From Leptidea sinapis (taxonomy: Eukaryota > Arthropoda > Insecta > Lepidoptera > Pieridae), in NCBI RefSeq assembly GCF_905404315.1, contig NC_066266.1, forward strand, positions 937,501-1,001,500: a stretch of 64,000 bases of DNA, written 5' to 3'. How positions within the stretch are numbered: the first letter of the stretch is position 1; each line of letters begins with the position of its first letter. The position numbers and the translations under genes were made by a program. The notes beneath the pieces are model-generated. The model was not told the origin of the DNA and did no database searches. It saw nothing but the letters and a program-made list of their open reading frames with translations. This document shows, in pieces, positions 59,801 through 64,000 of this stretch.

Positions 59801-62800
59801 GACACATACATTATATACAGTGTGTTATTATAACTGGAACATTACGGAGAAATCCTAATTTAGAAGACATATAGAGGAACTGTCGTCCTAGGAACGATTT
59901 GCTCTTTTTTTGTGTAAACATTCTGGCATATTTATTTTTTTGAGCAAGCGTGAGTTGATTAAAATTTATTTTAATTCCAACTTGTGTGGATCATTTCATT
60001 TTATCGGAAGAAATAAATTAAGCAGCAGAAATAAGTCAAATTTAATAAAAAAGAAACATTCTCATACAAAGCCTAAGATTACAACTATAATAATTATTAT
60101 ACCTTAATTTAATATTTACAAAATTGTTCTTAGGTGACTTTAATCTAGGATATATCGAGTGGAAATATGATGATAGCAGCTCCTCCCATTTGCGACGACT
60201 TAATTATACTTGTAATCAACCCTTAGGCCCAGAACACACGGTGAAACGCAAATGCAACGAAACTGCAACTACTAGTTACTTTTGAGTTGCATTTAAGTTT
60301 CTGCCATAGATTCCTTAAAGAGACCACACATGACGCGACCAGTTTGAAACCGGTTTGAAACGCGGTGTAAATCAGTCGCATTGAAACCGGCGTGCAGGAA
60401 ACTCGCGTTGCGTTTCATAATTTTTTTGTCTTGGCGTATTTTTTACAAAATGGCTGACGACGAACAAAACAACATTAAACTTGTTTTAGAAGTGCAAATA
60501 TGTCCTTGCTTGTATAATATCACACAATAAAGCTACTCTCGCAAGACTGAGACTGATGAAGCATTCTATCAGTTTCTTGTAATTCTTTGGCAGCCACAAA
60601 CATACGACAGTTGATATTCTTCTCAATGAAGGGATGTATCCACATAGTTCTCTTTTTGCGCCTTCTTCTTTGTTTAAGATACAAATACATAACCACAATT
60701 TCTTCGTCACTTGAAGAACTCATTATGCACAGGTATTTCTCAACGAAAACTGAAATGATAGTGGTTGCAGCGTGTGCGGAAAATGGTTGAAAGTGGTTTC
60801 AAATCAACAATTTCAAAAGGGTTTTGTTGCATTTGCGTTTCACTGTGTGTTCTGGGCCTTATGTGAGTGACAAATAAAACAACTTTAACAGAGTGACGAG
60901 GTACCCGGGTACCTTCATACAGCTTATACGTATTGTAATCAATCAAGATGTGCTTTTACGTTACACATACTTTGATTATCAAAGCGGACGATGGATGGAG
61001 CGCGGACAATGGTTGCGAGCAAGAAACACTGAATCGATTCTTTGCACATCGTGCTTGATATTGACACTTGACTGTATACTTATGATTGTTTGTGTTGATC
61101 ACATGTTCGAGGATATTATTAATTACACAGAATTACTAGCGATATATTAAGGTGAGTTTGTTGCTTCTTATAATGAACATGATTCTATTCCTTTGGTTGA
61201 GGAGGGTGGAATGGAAATGTCGGATGGTGAGACAGAAGCAAAAGTTGAAAATGAGATTAACTCTTAGTACCCGATGCGAGTTTTGAATGGGAATAGTTTG
61301 AAAATACACTTATTGCAAAAGATGGAATACGGCTGCAGTCTGATCTACTTCCCAGACCACAAATTAGTAGTCGAAACATGATTGGTCATGGGGGCGGGGC
61401 TGCATCTTACAGTCCACTTTACAATCAATTTGATAATGATGTAACGCGCCCTGAACATTTGTTAGCTGATACAGCAGCTATACGAGATATTTGGCCTATG
61501 TTCGTTTCAAATTTGAATCTACGAGCCTCTTGATATATCGTGTATACACCTTACCAGGTGTGACATCAAAATTACATATGAGATCTGCAATGCAGGACGT
61601 GATTGGTCAAGAACTGAGGCTGTCGGTTTCTTCTAGATACTTCGATCTACAACTTCTTATACTAGCCTAGACTTCTGTCAGACTAGACGAGATTCTACAG
61701 GGCGTGTTCAGTCGTCAGAGATTGCTACATACGCACATAACTCAAACACAAGCACAGAAAACACGAAAAGCTTGCACTAACTGCAGAAAACCAGCTTATG
61801 ATGTACATGCAGTAACTTGTCAAACATGTAACACACACACACTTCGAGATCTGTGTTAATTCCTGTATAATCATACAAAAATAGAAAGAGGTACCCGGGT
61901 ACCTTGTCACTCTATTGTGAGTTCAAAATATGTTTTGGTTTACACAAAATATTGTAAATAGTTAACTGCGTCAAAACATAAAAAATATATAATTTATAAA
62001 TAGTTAAGAGCTCTCAGAAAATCACACCTACCTGCAGGTCCTAAAAAATACTTTTCTATAGATTTTGAAAAGCTAAAGGTACCTGCTCACTCACACAAGG
62101 ATTAAGGATACCGTTTAATCGATTTTATGTCCTTATACAAGTTGGTTAGTTAGTAGTTAGTAGCAAACTCAATTCTGACCATCCAGCATTAGATGTTAAT
62201 ATAGACACGAAAATATCATATTCGTATTCTATAAACAAAAAAGTTGCCACTTATGATTTTAGAAAGGCAAACTATTCTTTAGTAGTAATTGCAGACTTGA
62301 AAAGAATTAATTGGTTATCAGAGCTTACCTATTAAAGATTATGTCAATCTTGCCATTGCAAAATTTTATAAAATGCTTATTCCATCATGTCTACATAAAT
62401 AAATTAATAATTACCTAAACTTAAAATGCGTAACCTTACAATATCCATTGTGGTTCATACGTGATTCATTAAAAATAATAGTTGAAAGCGAGTTCGTAAA
62501 AAGTATAAAACATATAAAATCCTAGGGATAAGGTAGAATTAAACGAAAGACGTATAACAGACACCTACACTCCCAATTGTCTATTAAAAGGTCGTTAAGA
62601 AATGCCCGAGCGGCGATGTATGCATTACTCATACAGCACATTAAAACATTCATTAAAAATAACACCTTATTTAGTGGCAGTAATGTTCAATGTCTATTGT
62701 ATCACGATAGCACTACGTCACGCGCGAGACGGACACGAACACGAGGCGAGGTGCGTGTCTGTGAGTGTATTGTTTATTGTACGCCAATAAAATAAACAGG

Positions 62801-64000
62801 TCGGTTCTATGGTTGCCTCTTGGTCTTTCAATTACATATAGTGCTATATGTTACACATAAACCTTTCTTTTTCTTTCGGAAGAATCCAACAACAACTAGT
62901 ACTACTACACCAGGGGCGTGCACTGGTTTTCTAGTAAGCTAGGCACTGTGGATCTAATTAGTCGCTGCTTACCGTAGGTATTTAGTATCAAGCGTTAGGA
63001 AAATAGAAGTTTGATTATGAAATATTGGATAATTTAACTAAATTAACTTTAACAGTAGTGCTATATTTATTTAGGTTCATAATGAGGTAGGCACAGCTTA
63101 ATTGCCTTTTTAATATGCACGCCCCCGTACTACACGCAGAATTCATGCGTCATACACGTCCTGTACTGTAAATAGTAATTAAAAATAACTACATTTAAAA
63201 AAAACCGACTTCAAAAACTGAAAAGTATCAAATAACTAAAAATTTAATTTAATACACCTCTTATGCAAATGTTTACCTTTAATATTAATAAAATACTATT
63301 ATTTGTATCTGCTACTACCTATTGATAAGTAAAATAAAACTTATAAGCAGCTGTAATTATTTAGGTTGTCTGGTCACTCGAGTCTGTCCGCTTGGTTATA
63401 GCGGAAGCTTTACCTTTATTACATTTGGCTTGGCACCGACTTTAAAGTTATCAATATGTAGCACATACAAATAATAGAATTTTATTAATATTAAAGGTAA
63501 AGGTTTGCATAAGAGGTGTATTAAATTAAATTTTTAGTTATTTGATACTTTTCAGTTTTTTAAGTCGGTTTTTATAAATGTAGTTTATTTTTTATTTTTT
63601 ACGTTTTAGTGTCAGTTAATAATAATATATAATCAACCTGAATGAAAACTCCAAAAAAAGCCGTACACAGAAAACAATTATGTCATCCAGGTAGACAAAA
63701 ATTTTCATATAAATGTTCAAAAAGTGAAAACTACTGGGCCAAACTATGTAAAATTTTTATGGGACTAATTGGCATTTCGCATGGAACGAAAGAATAATTA
63801 CGTAAATCGGATCATAAATCTCAGAGTAATCAGCGTACATACTTTATTTACTTTAACTTTTAGCTTTAACTTTATTTTGAAGTCGGTTTATAAAATAGAA
63901 ACCTGGTGGTAAGGCCAGCGGTTGTCCGTCGTTGGTGTGCAGCGGCACGGAGTTGTAGCACTCGGGGTTGACGTGCGCTATGGTGATGTGCTGGTTCCTC
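56692..64000 (-). CDS. hrg: Nuclear poly(A) polymerase, C-terminal exons (5' part beyond the window)
   Basis: Seen: five minus-strand exons in phase, in transcript order 64000-63903 (partial), 59769-59714, 58404-58243, 57872-57723, 56856-56692 (stop TAG). Family knowledge: NQHITIAHVNPECYN, SMWFIGLVFDKT, VNLTYDILSFTKVV, NMLREGMTIE and RRKQLHQYL match the C-terminal RNA-binding domain of animal PAPOLA/PAPOLG, called hiiragi in Drosophila. The enzyme adds poly(A) tails to cleaved pre-mRNA in the nucleus with CPSF. The tail holds basic NLS-like stretches (AKRKQD, VKKTKRL) and an acidic Ser-rich end (TSNTIACT). The catalytic nucleotidyltransferase exons lie outside the window. The gene converges on the RhoGEF gene. 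Odd: the donor of the first exon here is gtttct rather than gtaagt, and its 4.1-kb intron holds several transposons. Confidence 0.93.
56885..57145 (+). repeat. Interspersed repeat R1, long copy
   Basis: Aligns with 4857-5135 for most of its length (gtaatgtgtaagcattatt, aaatgagacttaacatc, gagcggaactgcattgtta, atcagctgaacgtcctgc). Lies in an intron of the poly(A) polymerase gene. Confidence 0.7.
57290..57720. mobile_element. MITE M1, long form, second copy
   Basis: Aligns with 21290-21690 (gcgtcaccgaaatg, ctgtagctatacagctg, tctctacaactgccaattt). The left terminal motif is missing or decayed. It ends directly at the donor side of a poly(A) polymerase exon. Confidence 0.55.
57723..57872 (-). CDS. 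hrg: Poly(A) polymerase exon (RBD end and NLS)
   Basis: 50 codons, phase 0 at both ends. It encodes ARHVRRKQLHQYLSPSLLKR, then basic tail with AKRKQD and PVKKTKRLSES, a likely bipartite nuclear localisation signal by family analogy. Confidence 0.92.
57985..58150 (+). repeat. Interspersed repeat R1 copy, truncated
   Basis: Contains taatgtgtaaacattactgt, ttcggtctgaagggcgctgt and gggacttaacatcttatg. Confidence 0.65.
58243..58404 (-). CDS. hrg: Poly(A) polymerase exon (RNA-binding domain core)
   Basis: 54 codons, phase 0 at both ends (tttcag|GATGA, TTGAG|gtatgt). It encodes SMWFIGLVFDKTNVNVNL, TYDILSFTKVV and YQAEITNMLREGMTIE, the most conserved part of the PAP C-terminal domain. Confidence 0.93.
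58677..58814. mobile_element. 138-bp MITE with TA target duplication
   Basis: Ends cccccttattcatgatgg and gaataaggggg are inverted, flanked by TA at 58675-58676 and 58815-58816. Size and TA fit a Tc1/mariner-type MITE. Confidence 0.7.
59176..59312 (+). repeat. LINE 3' end fragment
   Basis: Reverse complement of the 28755-28890 type (ccattcttctcaggtctgag, aatgggtggtagttttc), ending aaaaatatttgaatttgag. Confidence 0.65.
59714..59769 (-). CDS. hrg: Poly(A) polymerase small linker exon
   Basis: A 56-nt exon, acceptor tttcag|GAACT, donor AAAAT|gtaagt, phase 1 in and 0 out. With the phase-1 G it encodes GTSVPTDSETETEEKKNEN, a charged loop in the RNA-binding domain that varies between species. Its small size makes it easy to miss and possibly alternative, but skipping it would shift the frame. 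Confidence 0.82.
60450..60530 (+). pseudogene. Harbinger accessory (MADF/Myb-like) protein, N-terminal stub
   Basis: Reads MADDEQNNIKLVLEVQICPC then LYNITQ and stop. KLVLEV..CPCLYN resembles the start of a MADF domain (usually LI..V...P.LYD). Harbinger elements encode a Myb/MADF DNA-binding partner that carries the transposase to the nucleus. Truncated. Confidence 0.55.
60486..60723 (-). pseudogene. Harbinger transposase, N-terminal stub
   Basis: Reads MSSSSDEEIVVMYLYLKQRR, RRKKRTMWIHPFIEKN and VAAKELQETDRMLHQ. The basic stretch plus W-I-H-P is the usual N-terminus of insect PIF/Harbinger nucleases. The DDE core is missing. Confidence 0.7.
60889..61914 (+). mobile_element. piggyBac-like element, internally deleted
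   Basis: About 1 kb. The ends cagagtgacgaggtaccc and gggtaccttgtcactct are inverted, and each holds the palindrome aggtacccgggtacct. TTAA precedes the left end (60885-60888); the right flank (attg) no longer matches TTAA. Coding remnants run on the + strand. Confidence 0.7.
61140..61860 (+). pseudogene. piggyBac-like transposase remnants
   Basis: The acidic N-terminal part reads EFVASYNEHDSIPLVEE, then ISSRNMIGHGGGAASYSPL. A later stretch reads MRSAMQDVIGQELRLSVSS. The end ACTNCRKPAYDVHAVTCQTC leads to LRDLC and stop, like the cysteine-rich C-terminal finger of piggyBac transposases. The catalytic middle is missing and stops are present. Confidence 0.6.
61915..63184. other. Intron sequence, no feature supported
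   Basis: AT-rich intron of the poly(A) polymerase gene with one GC-richer patch at 62700-62765. No splice-bounded ORF. Confidence 0.4.
63185..63587. mobile_element. Fold-back element with arms of about 118 bp
   Basis: The left arm (63185-63307) and right arm (63471-63587) are inverted copies at roughly 95% identity by eye (for example aatacacctcttatgcaaa against tttgcataagaggtgtatt). Outer ends carry aaaaccgacttcaaaaac, as in the element at 21947-22255. Spacer about 160 bp. No ORF. Confidence 0.75.
63903..64000 (-). CDS. hrg: Poly(A) polymerase exon (RNA-binding domain start, partial)
   Basis: It encodes RNQHITIAHVNPECYNSV and HTNDGQPLALPP, ending in phase 1 at CCACCAG|gtttct. The exon continues past the window edge. 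ITIAHVNP is the conserved strand that opens the PAP RNA-binding domain. Confidence 0.9.

Larger units (their letters stand above)
60226..60858. mobile_element. PIF/Harbinger element, internally deleted
   Basis: 633 bp. TIRs of about 35 bp begin ggcccagaacacac and continue gtgaaacgcaaatgcaac at both ends with few changes. TTA duplicates flank it (60223-60225 and 60859-60861), the typical Harbinger target. Inside are the N-terminal parts of two convergent proteins: a MADF-like protein (+) and the transposase (-). The catalytic core is deleted. Confidence 0.88.

Overview
The window looks like nuclear DNA from an insect, most likely a moth or butterfly (Lepidoptera). It is AT-rich and intron-rich, packed with non-LTR retrotransposons, Penelope, mariner, PIF/Harbinger and piggyBac-like remnants, tRNA-derived SINEs and MITEs. 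Two host genes can be read exon by exon with matching splice phases, arranged tail to tail. The lepidopteran assignment rests on recognising the interspersed repeat types and is inference.

Host gene 1 (+ strand, 4729-46650) is a RhoGEF of the RhoGEF2 / ARHGEF11 / ARHGEF12 (PDZ-RhoGEF, LARG) family. Nineteen exons join in phase into 853 codons: a short N-terminus, a DH domain (exons 3-6), a PH domain (exons 7-10) and a long acidic/coiled C-terminal tail ending at 46648-46650. The PDZ, RGS and C1 domains usual for this family are not seen. Either they lie upstream of the window, or exon 1 (4729) is the start of a short isoform.

Host gene 2 (- strand, 64000 down to 56692) is the 3' part of a canonical nuclear poly(A) polymerase (Drosophila hiiragi / vertebrate PAPOLA-PAPOLG type). 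Five exons cover the C-terminal RNA-binding domain and the basic NLS-containing tail. A poly(A) signal lies about 80 bases past the stop codon.

The most unusual locus is exon 17 of the RhoGEF gene. Its 3' 132 bp plus the first 19 bp of the following intron, including the 5' splice site, are tandemly repeated as a near-perfect 151-bp unit about 12.4 times (40398-42270). This gives 12 identical splice donors behind one acceptor. The 12-kb intron before it holds an antisense non-LTR element with an intact 987-aa ORF2 (A), a chimeric 5' junction to a second element (B), element B itself (ORF1 with a PHD-like zinc finger, a hydrophobic middle ORF and a frameshifted ORF2), and a Penelope-like fragment.

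Other notable mobile DNA: a mariner with TIRs and TA target duplication nested in a LINE (7506-8791); a 37-bp perfect inverted repeat enclosing a hammerhead-ribozyme-like motif (23707-23895); a PIF/Harbinger deletion derivative keeping the N-termini of both element proteins (60226-60858); a piggyBac-like deletion derivative 30 bp away (60889-61914); and two fold-back elements sharing a terminal motif (21947-22255 and 63185-63587). The roughly 10 kb between the two genes holds no convincing gene.
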